Shown piece by piece: positions 50,367-60,147 of a stretch of DNA of 64,000 nt (position 1 is the stretch's first letter; every line of letters begins with the position of its first letter). A model generated the notes under the pieces. That model searched no databases. It was not told the origin of the DNA and saw only the letters and a program-made list of their open reading frames with translations. The stretch spans positions 248,001 through 312,000 of the forward strand of contig NC_014934.1 of NCBI RefSeq assembly GCF_000186265.1. The letters are read 5' to 3'. The position numbers were made by a program, and so were the translations under genes. This DNA comes from Cellulophaga algicola DSM 14237 (GTDB lineage Bacteria > Bacteroidota > Bacteroidia > Flavobacteriales > Flavobacteriaceae).

Positions 50367-51936
50367 GGAAAAACAAGGCTAAACACCTAGTTGTTATGAA
50401 GCGCTGGATTAAAGTTTACAATCAGTACCATCTTAAGCTACTGTTACCGATCTAGCTATGAGTAGTGCGGAAGCAAACTTGCACTTAACTTCCCTTTAAT
50501 CACTTAGCCAAAGCATTTTATTTTGCCTGCCTGCCGGCGAGGCAGGTTTAATTTTCTTTCGTTCTAAATGTCGAATCAAACTGGTTTGGCGACATAGTAA
50601 ATATACACAAATGATTTAATTAAACACCATACCTCCGCATTGCTTATAGGTTTTGTTACCACGCGTTTTTATGCTAACGTACGACTACATAACGCTTTTC
50701 CGCTTTTATTTAGGGTAAAGATTGGCGATTGCTATTTAGTTTTGAGTGTAAAATCTTTTGCGCATAAACAAGCTAAAATCCGCCCATAAGAGTTGCGTTT
50801 GAGTAAGAGTTTCGGATTCGTTAAACTAGCTAAATTCCTTTTGAAGTATAGGCTTAAATTCCGTAGAAATCTGCTAAAAATAGATGTTCAAATTAAGGGG
50901 TAGGGAGTAACTTGTTCATTCTGTGCTTAAACGCTTCTCGCTTGCACGACTTTCTCAAGGTACTCCTTTCCAAGGTAATATGAAAATAAATTTGTTGTAG
51001 TGTATTGATTATTAGTTTATTGCAATTTTTGGTAAGACTTGAATACTTGTTTATTCATTTTTTTCTTGATAAAAAACGAACCAAACCTGCCTGCCGGCAG
51101 GCGGGAAAATCAAGGCTTGACCCTTCGGATATAGTTCACATCCTTATTCGCTAAATCAAATGAACTCGCTATCGCTCAAACAGCATTTTATTCTTAACGC
51201 TCTTTTCGGTGGAAATATGAATCCTGCCAGGGATCTAGGTCGTAACCCGATGACTTTGCAATTTACCGTGCAGCTTAGACCTATTGTAGGCAATGTGTGG
51301 TAACTATAAGATCTTAATACTTTAAAAAGAAGGCATCTATACGATTTTAATAAATTAAATTATACCCAACTAAAGCTCCAATTCCGTAAAAATATACTGT
51401 AGTTAATACCACGAAAATTTAATACAAAAACTATTTTCCTTTTTATATAGTTGGAATTTAATAGTAAGAAAAGTAAATACACCGCTACATAAAATATAGA
51501 TGGTGAATAAGACAAATTTAAAAACGGTTATACCTTAAACGAAAACCATTATAAATCTCTATATCTCATACAAATTGATAGTATTTCGTGTTTAATTTTA
51601 GGTTTTTTCTACATTCATAATGTCCGAAAAATCCTTATATTGAAAAGCGTTTCAATGAATTAAGCACTAAAAAAAAGAACTAAAATTACACCCTTATTTT
51701 ATATAACTCTCTGTAAACAAAAAGGTTTCATAGTATTTTGCTTGAGTCTATGCCGTATATTTGAGAAAATAATTGGGACTACTAATTAAATATTAAAATT
51801 TTAGTAACACTTATTTAAGTCTTTTCTGCTTAATCAAATAACTATTCAGAAGGCTCAACTGATTCTTTAATTTACAAATACGAAATTTATCATAACCACC
51901 AAGTTTACAAAAAGCATGCTTAATTAAACCTACATT
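50367..51936. other. 1.57-kb gene-poor stretch with attC-like relic and two GC palindromes
   Basis: No convincing gene is found on either strand. The left third holds an inverted attC-like relic (50443-50660). GC palindromes are at 50526-50546 and 51086-51105. The remainder has short GC-rich words such as CTTGCACGACTTTCTCAAGG and CTCGCTATCGCTCAAACAGC that look like decayed accessory sequence, perhaps a lost cassette on the minus strand. Confidence 0.45.
50443..50660 (-). other. Inverted attC-like relic, homologous to attC2
   Basis: On the minus strand it reads GGTAACAAAACCTATAAGCA at one end and GCTTCCGCACTACTCATAGC at the other, with TTTGTGTATATTTACTATGTC inside. These align with AACAAAACCTATAAACAATA, GCTCCCGTACTGTTCATAGC and TCTGTGTATATTTATAAGGTC of attC2. 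The R' box has decayed (CGGTAAC). A GC palindrome (50526-50546) sits within it. It is a clear relative of the array sites, 40 kb away and reversed. Confidence 0.6.
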
Positions 51937-52329
51937 ATGAACCCTAATTTAAATTCTGAAATTATAGCTGTAATAGCTATCACTAATGATGACATCATAT
52001 CTCAGTTTAATGAGGGAGCAGAGACCTTATTAGGTTATTCTGCTTCTGAAATGATCGGTTTAAAAAAAACCGTTTCTTTTTTTCTAACGGAAGAATTTGA
52101 AAATTTCAAAAATGATATAAGATCTCGATATAAGGAAGAAAATTTAGATTTAAGCCCTTACAAAATATTAGCCCAGCATAACGGTAATGATTCTCGTGAA
52201 TGGACTGTGGTTAAAAAAGATGGTACAACGTTTATTGCACATTCCACGCTAACACCATTAAAGAATAAAAATGATGAAGACAATGGGTATATTAGAATAC
52301 TACGTAATATAACCAATCAAAAAAAATAG
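51937..52329 (+). CDS. PAS sensor kinase, N-terminal PAS domain (frameshifted from the rest)
   Basis: 130 residues forming one PAS domain plus PAC tail: AVIAITNDDIISQFNEGAET, LLGYSASEMIGLKKTV, REWTVVKKDGTTFIAHSTLT and IRILRNITNQKK, then TAG. A run of eight A bases (52319-52326) precedes the stop. Adding one A would let the frame read IERDLLRKNHILNKAEK into the next PAS domain. So this is the start of one long kinase, either truly frameshifted, mis-sequenced, or made in full by slippage on the A run. It probably senses a cytoplasmic redox or ligand signal. Confidence 0.75.
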   Translation: MNPNLNSEIIAVIAITNDDIISQFNEGAETLLGYSASEMIGLKKTVSFFLTEEFENFKNDIRSRYKEENLDLSPYKILAQHNGNDSREWTVVKKDGTTFIAHSTLTPLKNKNDEDNGYIRILRNITNQKK

Positions 52330-52550
52330 AGCGTGATCTTTTACGAAAAAATCATATTTTAAATAAAGCCGAAAAGCTAACAAAAATAGGGAGTTGGCAA
52401 TGGAATACCACTAACGATGATGTTACATTTTCTAATAACCTATATACTATTTTCGAGATAGACCTTAATGAAACCCTAACTTTTGACACCTATTTAAGTT
52501 TTGTACATCCAGAGGATAAAGAGATAGTAGATATATCTATTGCTAAATCC

Positions 52551-53810
52551 ATGACTGATAACCTTTTTCATGATTTGCTACATAGAATTATAACTACAAG
52601 TGGTAAAATTAAAACAGTTCAAATATTTGGAGAAGTAATTTCAGATAATGGAGGTCAAGTAATTGAATTCATGGGAACTTGTCAAGACGTAACTGAGCAA
52701 AGAATGGCCGAAATTAAATTTAAAGGCCTATTAGAATCTGCTCCAGATGCCATGGTAATTGTAACTGATCAAGGAAAAATACAATTAATAAATAAGCAAG
52801 CAGAAAAATTATTCGGCTATCCATCTGCAGAATTAGTAGATAAACCTGTAGAGTTATTGTTACCCAAAAGATATACCAATAGCCACAGCACCCACCGTGA
52901 ACTCTTTTTTAAGTTACCCAAGACAAGAAAAATGGGCGAGGGAAAAGAATTGTACGCTATTACTAAAAAAGGAATAGAAATACCCATACAAATAAGTTTA
53001 AGTCCACTTAAAACTGAAGAAGGTTTACTCGTTTCTGCTGCGATAAGAGATATTACCATTCAGAAAAAAGCGGAAAAAAAGATACTTGAAGCTAATGGTG
53101 GTTTAGAAGTATTAGCTCATAAGTTAACTACAAAAAACATACAACTAGCCGATTTTGTACATATTACCTCCCATAATTTACGTGCTCCTGTAAGTAATTT
53201 AAATTCTTTATTAGATTTCTATAAAGATGCTGAAACAGAAGATGAAAAAATTATTTTATTTGAAAAATTTGAAAAAGTTATAAATCACCTTACCACAACC
53301 TTAAACACCCTAATTGAAGCGCTAAAAACAAAAGAGGAAAGCTCTAAAAAAGTTGAAATACTTACATTTAGCGAGATTCTAAACAAAACAAAAGAAATTC
53401 TTTCTTGTCAAATTTTAAATACCAACACAAAAATTACAAGCGATTTTACTGAAATACCGAATATTACGTATAATAGTGTTTATTTAGAGAGCATTTTTCT
53501 TAATTTAGTCAGTAATGCTATTAAATATAAATCTGAAGATAGGGCACCAGAAATTTTTATTAAAACAACGATAGAAAATGGCGTTCAAAAACTCAAGTTT
53601 AAAGATAATGGCTTAGGCATTAATTTAGAGCGTCATGGTCATAAAATATTTGGTTTAAATAAAGTATTTCATAGGCACCCTGATGCTAAAGGAGTTGGTT
53701 TGTTTATGACAAAAGTACAGATTGAATCTATGGGAGGAAAAATATCTGTAAAAAGTAAAGTTGATGTAGGATCGACATTCAGTATTAATTTTAATCAAAA
53801 AAATGAATAG
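52551..53810 (+). CDS. PAS sensor histidine kinase, main part
   Basis: 419 residues from the first ATG, but the frame is open from about 52329 and includes most of another PAS domain (IGSWQWNTTNDDVTFSNNLY). Within the stated span there is the end of that PAS, a third PAS (FKGLLESAPDAMVIVTDQGK, LFGYPSAELVDKPVELLLP, residues 60-180), a HisKA helix with the histidine in FVHITSHNLRAPVSNLNSLL, and an ATP-binding domain (LESIFLNLVSNAIKYKSEDR, KFKDNGLGINLERHG, GVGLFMTKVQIESMGGKISV). It overlaps the response regulator gene by 8 bases, so the pair is translated together. Confidence 0.82.
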   Translation: MTDNLFHDLLHRIITTSGKIKTVQIFGEVISDNGGQVIEFMGTCQDVTEQRMAEIKFKGLLESAPDAMVIVTDQGKIQLINKQAEKLFGYPSAELVDKPVELLLPKRYTNSHSTHRELFFKLPKTRKMGEGKELYAITKKGIEIPIQISLSPLKTEEGLLVSAAIRDITIQKKAEKKILEANGGLEVLAHKLTTKNIQLADFVHITSHNLRAPVSNLNSLLDFYKDAETEDEKIILFEKFEKVINHLTTTLNTLIEALKTKEESSKKVEILTFSEILNKTKEILSCQILNTNTKITSDFTEIPNITYNSVYLESIFLNLVSNAIKYKSEDRAPEIFIKTTIENGVQKLKFKDNGLGINLERHGHKIFGLNKVFHRHPDAKGVGLFMTKVQIESMGGKISVKSKVDVGSTFSINFNQKNE

Positions 53811-54216
53811 AAATTTTAACTTTTGTATTGTCGATGACGATGATATTTATCAATTTACTATAAAAAAAACTATAAAATCTCTCAATCTAGCAAAAGATAT
53901 AATAGCTTTTTCTGATGGCGAAGAGGCTTTAAACTTCATGATAGAGAATCTTAACAAGGATGATGAACTTCCTGATATTATTTTACTCGATATAAATATG
54001 CCTATAATGGATGGGTTCCAATTTATGGAAGAATATGTAAAAATTAAACCCAAACTAGGAAAAAAAATAACCATATATATGGTATCTTCTTCTGTTGATG
54101 TGGCAGATATTGAAAGAGCAAAAAAGATAAGTGAAATTTCTGACTATATTATTAAACCTATTAAAAAAGGGAAATTAAAAGCTATTGTCGAAAAATTACT
54201 AGAAGAAGACTACTAA
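53803..54216 (+). CDS. Single-domain response regulator
   Basis: A 137-residue receiver domain with the acidic pocket FCIVDDDDIYQF (residues 8-18), the phospho-accepting Asp in DIILLDINMPIMDGFQFM, the Ser in YMVSSSVDVADIERA and the Lys in YIIKPIKKGKLKAI. No output domain follows, so it acts by contact with other proteins. Small receivers of this kind with DDDDI are common in Flavobacteria behind PAS kinases. The start overlaps the kinase end (ATGAATAG), and the kinase is its likely partner. Confidence 0.92.
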   Translation: MNRNFNFCIVDDDDIYQFTIKKTIKSLNLAKDIIAFSDGEEALNFMIENLNKDDELPDIILLDINMPIMDGFQFMEEYVKIKPKLGKKITIYMVSSSVDVADIERAKKISEISDYIIKPIKKGKLKAIVEKLLEEDY

Positions 54217-54474
54217 AAAAAAATACCTTAAAGAATAGACACTTCGGACTTATCTACGCTACTCTCAAAAGGCTTTCATTTTGGAGTCCGAAGCTAAAAA
54301 TAATGCTGTAAATACTCCTCTACCTTCATCTCCCTAATTGCTTGCGCCTACGGAATTAAACGCACCTAGTTCATTAGCATAAAGGCTTGCTATAAGATTG
54401 GTGATGATCCCAAAATAAAGTACTTTTATATACCTTAGGTTTTATTCACTAACTGTTCCCTAATATGAAACAAT

Positions 54475-54804
54475 TTGATTCAAATAATTTCTGTACTATA
54501 TGTAATCGTGAAAATAACTAGCGTAATTTCTGTACTACTCGTAATGACTGAATTTATTGTTCCCCTATATGATAGTTATCATCTACTTAAAAATAGTTTC
54601 TTCATAGGAATCCTGCTTTTTATCATTATTCTAATTTGCCTTCTATTTTTACCTATTTTTAAAAAAATTGAAGTAAAAAAAACCGTAAATAAGTTTGTAG
54701 TGATCTTCAATAGTATAGGCATAAACTCCTATTGCTCATACCTGTTACTGGGCAAAAATAGGGATGCAATATCTCCTAAAAAAAAAGGTAGATTATTCAT
54801 ATAA
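54475..54804 (+). CDS. Possible small membrane protein
   Basis: A 109-residue frame from a TTG with two likely spans (residues 3-24 and 43-63: FFIGILLFIIILICLLFLPI) and a basic tail. No ribosome binding site is clear and no family is recognised. It ends 18 bases before the beta-helix protein gene, so it could be co-transcribed, but the weak start makes it doubtful. Confidence 0.3.
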   Translation: MIQIISVLYVIVKITSVISVLLVMTEFIVPLYDSYHLLKNSFFIGILLFIIILICLLFLPIFKKIEVKKTVNKFVVIFNSIGINSYCSYLLLGKNRDAISPKKKGRLFI

Positions 54805-54822
54805 GAAACTCAGAAAAATAAA

Positions 54823-56952
54823 ATGAAACTATACTTTAAACTCATCTGCCTATTAGTCTTTTTTAGTCAAATTGGCCTCAATGCCAACAACAGGACTAAG
54901 CGTTCATCTAACAAAATCACTATAAAAAAAGAAACTAACCAACAATCTCAACCAGTCTATTTTGCTGCTAATTTAAAGGAATTTTTAGACGCTTTAGGAG
55001 CTAATAGAACAATCATCATTACCAATGATATTTATATTAAAGAAGAATTAAACCAAGTAGTTACCGACACTAGTAAATTCTTTATGAAACAACCTAACGC
55101 AAATGGAATTGGAGGGCAGCCAAAATACAACAACGAATTTTATGCTATAGAAGGCGCCTATTGGTCAAGCGTAGCGACTAAAGAAAGTTTAACCAAAAAC
55201 AATTTTTCTGAATTTATTAAAGACGAGATAAAATTAGTAGTAAAAAAGGCTCATAATTTAACGATTATGACCAATAACTCGTCTAGTATTATTATGACCC
55301 AATCTGAAGACGAGGTCATTAGCTTTGAAGAACTAACAAATTTCACGCTGTTAAATCTAAGTATTTTTCATGAAATTGAAACCGATGGAGGTTGTGGTGA
55401 ATTTGCCCCTGTTATTGCATTTAAGAACGCTACTCATATTACAGTAGATAATTGCAAGCTTAATGGAAGTGGCACAGAAGGTATTCATACAAATAATGTA
55501 AATGGCCTAACTGTGGTACATACGGATGTTTTTAATTGCAATAAAAGAGGGTTTAGTTTTGAAAAAAGCAAAGGTATAATCATTAGTAATTGTACTATTT
55601 ATTCAAACACCTTAACTAATAGTCCTTCTATATTTTACCTAATTGAAAGCGAGGTACAAATTCTTAAAACATCCATTACATCAAACACAAGCGACACTAG
55701 TGCTCCTATGGTTTATAAGGATGACAAAAGTACTATTACCTTTAAAGAATGTTATATCGCAGAGAATACCAATTTTACAATTACCCCAGAAATAATGGCG
55801 GGCACCATAAAAAACCCCGTTGAGATCTCAGAAAAAGAAGGCATTTACACACCATATAAAAACTACTTTGTAAACGCCAAGTCTGGCTTAAATTATAGAG
55901 CTACTCCTAAAGGAAAAATAGTAGGTAAGTTTCCCATAAATACAAAAGTCACTGTAATTAAATACACTAAAGTTTTCGACGAAATAACAGATGGTGGTAA
56001 AGTTCTAAAAGGAGAATGGGTTGGTATTCAGCAAAAAACAGATACTGTTTATGTCTTTAATAGTTTTTTATCTTCGTCTCCTACAGACTTAGAGTTAAAA
56101 ATATATGAGCTAAGCCCTTATTATAAAGAAGAAAATGGAGATACAAGAACAGCATTTGTCAATTTGTCTGATACATATTTCAGTTCTATTAAGTATGATA
56201 ACATGCTGCTTAACCAAGAAATTACAAGCGATACTATAGTCTTAAATTTAAAACAAAGAGCCTTATTCTTAAAGAAGATTAATATTTCTGATGCAGATAC
56301 TATTTTTATTTATGAGATAGAGAATGACACGGTTTATTCCTATAACGTTAAAAACTTACCTCTAATAGCCTGTGTAAACATTTATGTAGGCGCAAGTGAA
56401 AATGAATCTGATTTTGAGTTTGGTTTTGATCTAGGGAAGCTAACCATAAACTATTCTAATTTTGTATATGTAGGAAAAGAGAATCCTTTTCAAACAAAAC
56501 AATTAAAACCTATGGTATGGAAAACTATAGCTAACAAAGATTTCCCTATTAAATTTGATGCTAAAGTGGTAAACAAAGACATAAGATCCTGGTTTGACGG
56601 TGTTATTCCTGAAAAATCATATATATTCAAAGATAATAATTACAATTATTTCATTCAAAATTTAGAACGAGATGGTAGTGTAAACTATAGGTATATGGTC
56701 GTCTTAAATGCTACTTCTAACGAGCTAATTTTTAGTGATGTGCTCATAGACTCTGAGGGCAGTTATCTAATTCCTTTAAACACAGAAGATAATGAGAATG
56801 CATACAATGAGATACAATGGTCAGGAGCATTATTCATAGACAAACCAGTGGTTACCTTTGGCTACGAAGGTTATAGCTTTGGTTGTCCTTCTATAACTTT
56901 AATAAGTAAAACAGCCCCGCCTATTTCTATTTTGTGCGATAATAGACATTAA
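54823..56952 (+). CDS. Secreted beta-helix and SH3-domain protein
   Basis: A 709-residue protein with signal peptide (residues 1-22). Residues ~45-335 form a right-handed parallel beta helix with a pectate-lyase-like outline (RTIIITNDIYIKEELNQ, THITVDNCKLNGSGTEGIHT, NGLTVVHTDVFNCNKRGFSF). Residues ~346-425 hold a bacterial SH3-type domain (AKSGLNYRATPKGKIVGKFP, VTVIKYTKVFDEI). The last ~280 residues are beta-rich with no known family and contain VWKTIANKDFPIKFDAKVVN. SH3b domains bind cell wall or peptides. The gene heads a run of secreted proteins on the same strand (54823-58369). Confidence 0.7.
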   Translation: MKLYFKLICLLVFFSQIGLNANNRTKRSSNKITIKKETNQQSQPVYFAANLKEFLDALGANRTIIITNDIYIKEELNQVVTDTSKFFMKQPNANGIGGQPKYNNEFYAIEGAYWSSVATKESLTKNNFSEFIKDEIKLVVKKAHNLTIMTNNSSSIIMTQSEDEVISFEELTNFTLLNLSIFHEIETDGGCGEFAPVIAFKNATHITVDNCKLNGSGTEGIHTNNVNGLTVVHTDVFNCNKRGFSFEKSKGIIISNCTIYSNTLTNSPSIFYLIESEVQILKTSITSNTSDTSAPMVYKDDKSTITFKECYIAENTNFTITPEIMAGTIKNPVEISEKEGIYTPYKNYFVNAKSGLNYRATPKGKIVGKFPINTKVTVIKYTKVFDEITDGGKVLKGEWVGIQQKTDTVYVFNSFLSSSPTDLELKIYELSPYYKEENGDTRTAFVNLSDTYFSSIKYDNMLLNQEITSDTIVLNLKQRALFLKKINISDADTIFIYEIENDTVYSYNVKNLPLIACVNIYVGASENESDFEFGFDLGKLTINYSNFVYVGKENPFQTKQLKPMVWKTIANKDFPIKFDAKVVNKDIRSWFDGVIPEKSYIFKDNNYNYFIQNLERDGSVNYRYMVVLNATSNELIFSDVLIDSEGSYLIPLNTEDNENAYNEIQWSGALFIDKPVVTFGYEGYSFGCPSITLISKTAPPISILCDNRH

Positions 56953-56966
56953 ATAAAGTATCTTAA

Positions 56967-57773
56967 ATGAGATTTTACCACATGCAAAGACTTTTAATTA
57001 TTTTTATTTTGACATTCCTATTTTTTAAGGCTTTCGGTCAAAAAAATAAAACTAAAGTACTTAACGTTACTAAGGAACAAAGAGATTCTCCTCATTGCGT
57101 AACAACTGTTAAAGGAGATAAAACCAATGACAGTATTCTACTTCATTTCATGCATGAAATAGAAGTCATCATGCAGTCAAAAAATATTGCAAACAACACC
57201 AGTATAGCATTGAAAAACAAAAGTGATTCCCTCTCTTTCCAGTTTAACAGCTATCAATCAGAAAATAAAAAAGTAAGCCTTTATCATTTTGCAAAAGAGT
57301 TCTACCATTTAAATTACATCACTAAAAAAATAAAAGGTCAAGAGAATAAGATTATCCTTAAAGACCATAAAATGCATCGCTATTTTACTGAAGTACATAC
57401 GCTTAACCCTAAAGAATTTCTACTATTAGAAAGGCAAGATGACATGTCTTTCTCTTGTAATTATGCCACTGTATATGAAGTAAAAGAAGATACGATATTC
57501 AAAAAAAATACATTTAAACAAGGAGAAGAATTAAGCGTTTGTTCTTGGACACATATAGATGAATCTTACCCTGTTCATGAAAACGGTTCCGTAATCATGA
57601 AAGGTGAACTAAAATCTTACAGGCCTGTAAAAATTGTATATAATTTTAAAACAAAAGTTATAGTTTATTCCTTCTATAAAAATAACGATGGAACGCTAAT
57701 CAAGAGAAAATCGAAATATGAAAATGGAAAATTCTTTATAGAGGATTATGACGTAAGAAGCTTTCTAGACTAA
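56967..57773 (+). CDS. Secreted protein of unknown function
   Basis: A 268-residue protein with a signal peptide (about residues 1-25, ending FGQ; an alternative start at the second Met, MQRLLIIFIL, suits better as a leader). The mature part is beta-rich and basic (HFAKEFYHLNYITKKIKGQE, SCNYATVYEVKEDTIFKKNT, VHENGSVIMKGELKSYRPVK). No family is recognised. It lies 14 bases after the beta-helix gene and probably shares its transcript. Confidence 0.65.
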   Translation: MRFYHMQRLLIIFILTFLFFKAFGQKNKTKVLNVTKEQRDSPHCVTTVKGDKTNDSILLHFMHEIEVIMQSKNIANNTSIALKNKSDSLSFQFNSYQSENKKVSLYHFAKEFYHLNYITKKIKGQENKIILKDHKMHRYFTEVHTLNPKEFLLLERQDDMSFSCNYATVYEVKEDTIFKKNTFKQGEELSVCSWTHIDESYPVHENGSVIMKGELKSYRPVKIVYNFKTKVIVYSFYKNNDGTLIKRKSKYENGKFFIEDYDVRSFLD

Positions 57774-57847
57774 AAATTGATATAAAAACTAATTAAACAC
57801 CCAAATACGTGTTGCTTTTCGATATTTAAATCATAATTCAAGAGAAA

Positions 57848-58369
57848 ATGATGAAAAAAAAATTAATCGTAATTCTGCTTTTTATAGGGGTTACAATATG
57901 GGCACAAGAAACTCCAAAAGATAGTATAGCAATTTATAGAAACAATTATCAGTTTAGTTCAGAAAAACAAATATCTATCCGCGTTGGAGGCGGAATACAA
58001 AAATCTTTTTATACCGAACTAGGCTTAGCTCTCCATGCATGTAATTATGGCGATACCGGTTTTTTTTCTAATGCTATTTACACTGCCTTTGAATGGACTC
58101 CAAATAAAGAAAAAGAAATCTATGGGTTAAAAATAGGCTATGAAGTAAATTTTTTTCTTTTAAATCTAGGTTTAGAGGCCAAATACCTAACAGACTTTAA
58201 GGAACGAGATTTTGTATTTACTCCAAAAATAGGTTTAGGCTTGTATGGAGATGTAAATATATTTTATGGCTACACAATCGTTACAAACAATAACCCTTTT
58301 TCTGAAAAAATAGGCCGCCATCAACTATCCATCATATTAAACCTCAATAAACACTTCTTGAGATCTTAA
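57848..58369 (+). CDS. Secreted beta-barrel-like protein of unknown function
   Basis: A 173-residue protein with signal peptide (residues 1-19, TIWAQ). The rest is a series of amphipathic strands (ISIRVGGGIQKSFYTELGLA, LKIGYEVNFFLLNLGLEAKY, FTPKIGLGLYGDVNIFYGYT) that looks like a small outer-membrane barrel. No family is named. Third of the secreted-protein run. Confidence 0.65.
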   Translation: MMKKKLIVILLFIGVTIWAQETPKDSIAIYRNNYQFSSEKQISIRVGGGIQKSFYTELGLALHACNYGDTGFFSNAIYTAFEWTPNKEKEIYGLKIGYEVNFFLLNLGLEAKYLTDFKERDFVFTPKIGLGLYGDVNIFYGYTIVTNNNPFSEKIGRHQLSIILNLNKHFLRS

Positions 58370-58516
58370 GCCTGTATTAATAGATAATCTTAGTTCATTA
58401 ATAAGGCCAAATATATTTTTTTGATTGAACTTTACCTTGAAGAAGGTTTTGCTATTAAATAGTAACCGGTAATTAATAGTACTTACTACTACTTGTAATA
58501 TTAGATACACTAGAAA

Positions 58517-59800
58517 ATGAAATCTAAAATAAGCTTAAAAGAGGCCATTTCAATCGGAATAGGTGGAATGGTTGGAGGTGGTATTTTTGCTGTACTTGGC
58601 TTGGCAGTTTCTCTAGCGAAAGGTGGCACTCCAATTTCTTTTTTAATTGCTGGTCTAATTGCCTTAGTAACTTCATACAGTTACGTAAAATTATCGCTAA
58701 AATATCCGGATCGTGGTGGTACGGTTAAATTTATTAATAAAGGTTTTGGGATTGGGGTTTTTAGTGGCGGAATTAACAACTTACTTTGGGTAAGCTATAT
58801 AATTATGCTTGCTTTATATGCGTCTGCTTTTGGCTCTTATGCTCCAAACTTGTTACAACTAACAAATAATAACGTTTTAGATACCCATATTTATGCCTCT
58901 TCCATAGTCGTACTCGCTACAGCAATTAATTACTATAGTATTTCGGTAGTTGGTAAAATAGAATCTTACGCAGTTATTATAAAGTTAATTATCTTATTAG
59001 CATTTGCAGGATTTGGTATTTATGGCTTATTTGGCAATCCGCATGTAGCTCAATTATCTCCCGTTAATTGGGAATCCCCGTTTAAACTACTTACCGCAGG
59101 GATGGTCATTTTTGTAGCGTATGAGGGCTTTGAATTAATTGCTAATGCAGCTCCTGATATTGAGAATCCAAAAGTAAATATTCCTAAAGCTTATTATTGG
59201 TCCGTACTTTTTGTACTAGTACTCTATATCATAATAGCAACAATTACGGTGGGTTCCTTAGAATTTAAAGAAATTGCTAAAGCCCAAGATTATGTATTGG
59301 CAGAAGCTGCTAAACCCATGTTAGGAAAAGTAGGGTTTACCATAATAACTATTGCTGCATTAATTTCTACATTCTCTGCTATAAACGCCTCACTTTACGG
59401 AGGAAGCAGCGTAAATTACGAGCTTGCAGAAGACGATGAACTACCCAAAGAATTTCTTCACAAATTATGGAAGCAGCCTATTGGTTTATGTATTACCGCA
59501 ATAGCTACATTAATACTTGTAAACACACTTAAACTAGAAAGTATATCAACCGCAGGTAGTGTTGGCTTTTTATTCATATTTGCTGTGGTAAATTATACCG
59601 GATTTAAATTATCTAAAGAAATAGAAGGTAAAAAAAGCATTCCTCTTTTAGGTGCCATTTCGTGTTTTTGTGCTATGATTGCATTACTGGTCCAGCATTT
59701 TACAGTAAGTAAATTAGATGTATTCATTGCTCTTAGTATTATTACTTTTTGTTTTTTAGTAGAATACCTGTATAAAAAAACAGAGCATAAAAACCGTTAA
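58517..59800 (+). CDS. APC-family amino acid permease
   Basis: A 427-residue protein with about twelve spans. The N-terminal ISLKEAISIGIGGMVGGGIF is the glycine-rich substrate motif of the APC family. VIFVAYEGFELIANAAPDIE is the TM6 region and FSAINASLYGGSSVNYELAE a typical TM8-9 stretch. It imports amino acids with cation symport; the substrate cannot be read from the sequence. It is a single gene. Confidence 0.88.
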   Translation: MKSKISLKEAISIGIGGMVGGGIFAVLGLAVSLAKGGTPISFLIAGLIALVTSYSYVKLSLKYPDRGGTVKFINKGFGIGVFSGGINNLLWVSYIIMLALYASAFGSYAPNLLQLTNNNVLDTHIYASSIVVLATAINYYSISVVGKIESYAVIIKLIILLAFAGFGIYGLFGNPHVAQLSPVNWESPFKLLTAGMVIFVAYEGFELIANAAPDIENPKVNIPKAYYWSVLFVLVLYIIIATITVGSLEFKEIAKAQDYVLAEAAKPMLGKVGFTIITIAALISTFSAINASLYGGSSVNYELAEDDELPKEFLHKLWKQPIGLCITAIATLILVNTLKLESISTAGSVGFLFIFAVVNYTGFKLSKEIEGKKSIPLLGAISCFCAMIALLVQHFTVSKLDVFIALSIITFCFLVEYLYKKTEHKNR

Positions 59801-60147
59801 TCCACAAATTAAATTAAGAACCAAAATCTTAATCTAAAATAATAGGAAGTATTTACACCTATGGTTTTTAAGCACTTTGCTCTTAGATGTAATTCTTAGG
59901 CTAATACCCTAGCGAAAAACCAGAATAAAGAAATTCTTTAAGCAGAAATAAAGCGTATGAATTAAAAGATACCTAAGTGCACGCTATTGATGGATTAACA
60001 GGTAAACTCCTAAGAACCTTTACCACAAGTACTAATTTCTAAAAATATAGGTGCTAATTAACTTTTGATAATTCCAACTAATTATACAAAACAATAGTGT
60101 TGTGAATTTTATAATTTAGAGGTGTTACTTGAATAAATACAAAAAAA
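59801..60147. other. Intergenic stretch, no gene seen
   Basis: 347 bases without an intact gene. Frames such as HAIDGLTGKLLRTFTTSTNF (near 59975-60045) hint at the end of a decayed gene. Confidence 0.3.

Noticed and set aside
6782-51105. CRISPR-like repeats from the recurring GC palindrome
   Set aside because: The copies are scattered singly over 44 kb, not spaced in an array, and no cas gene is present.
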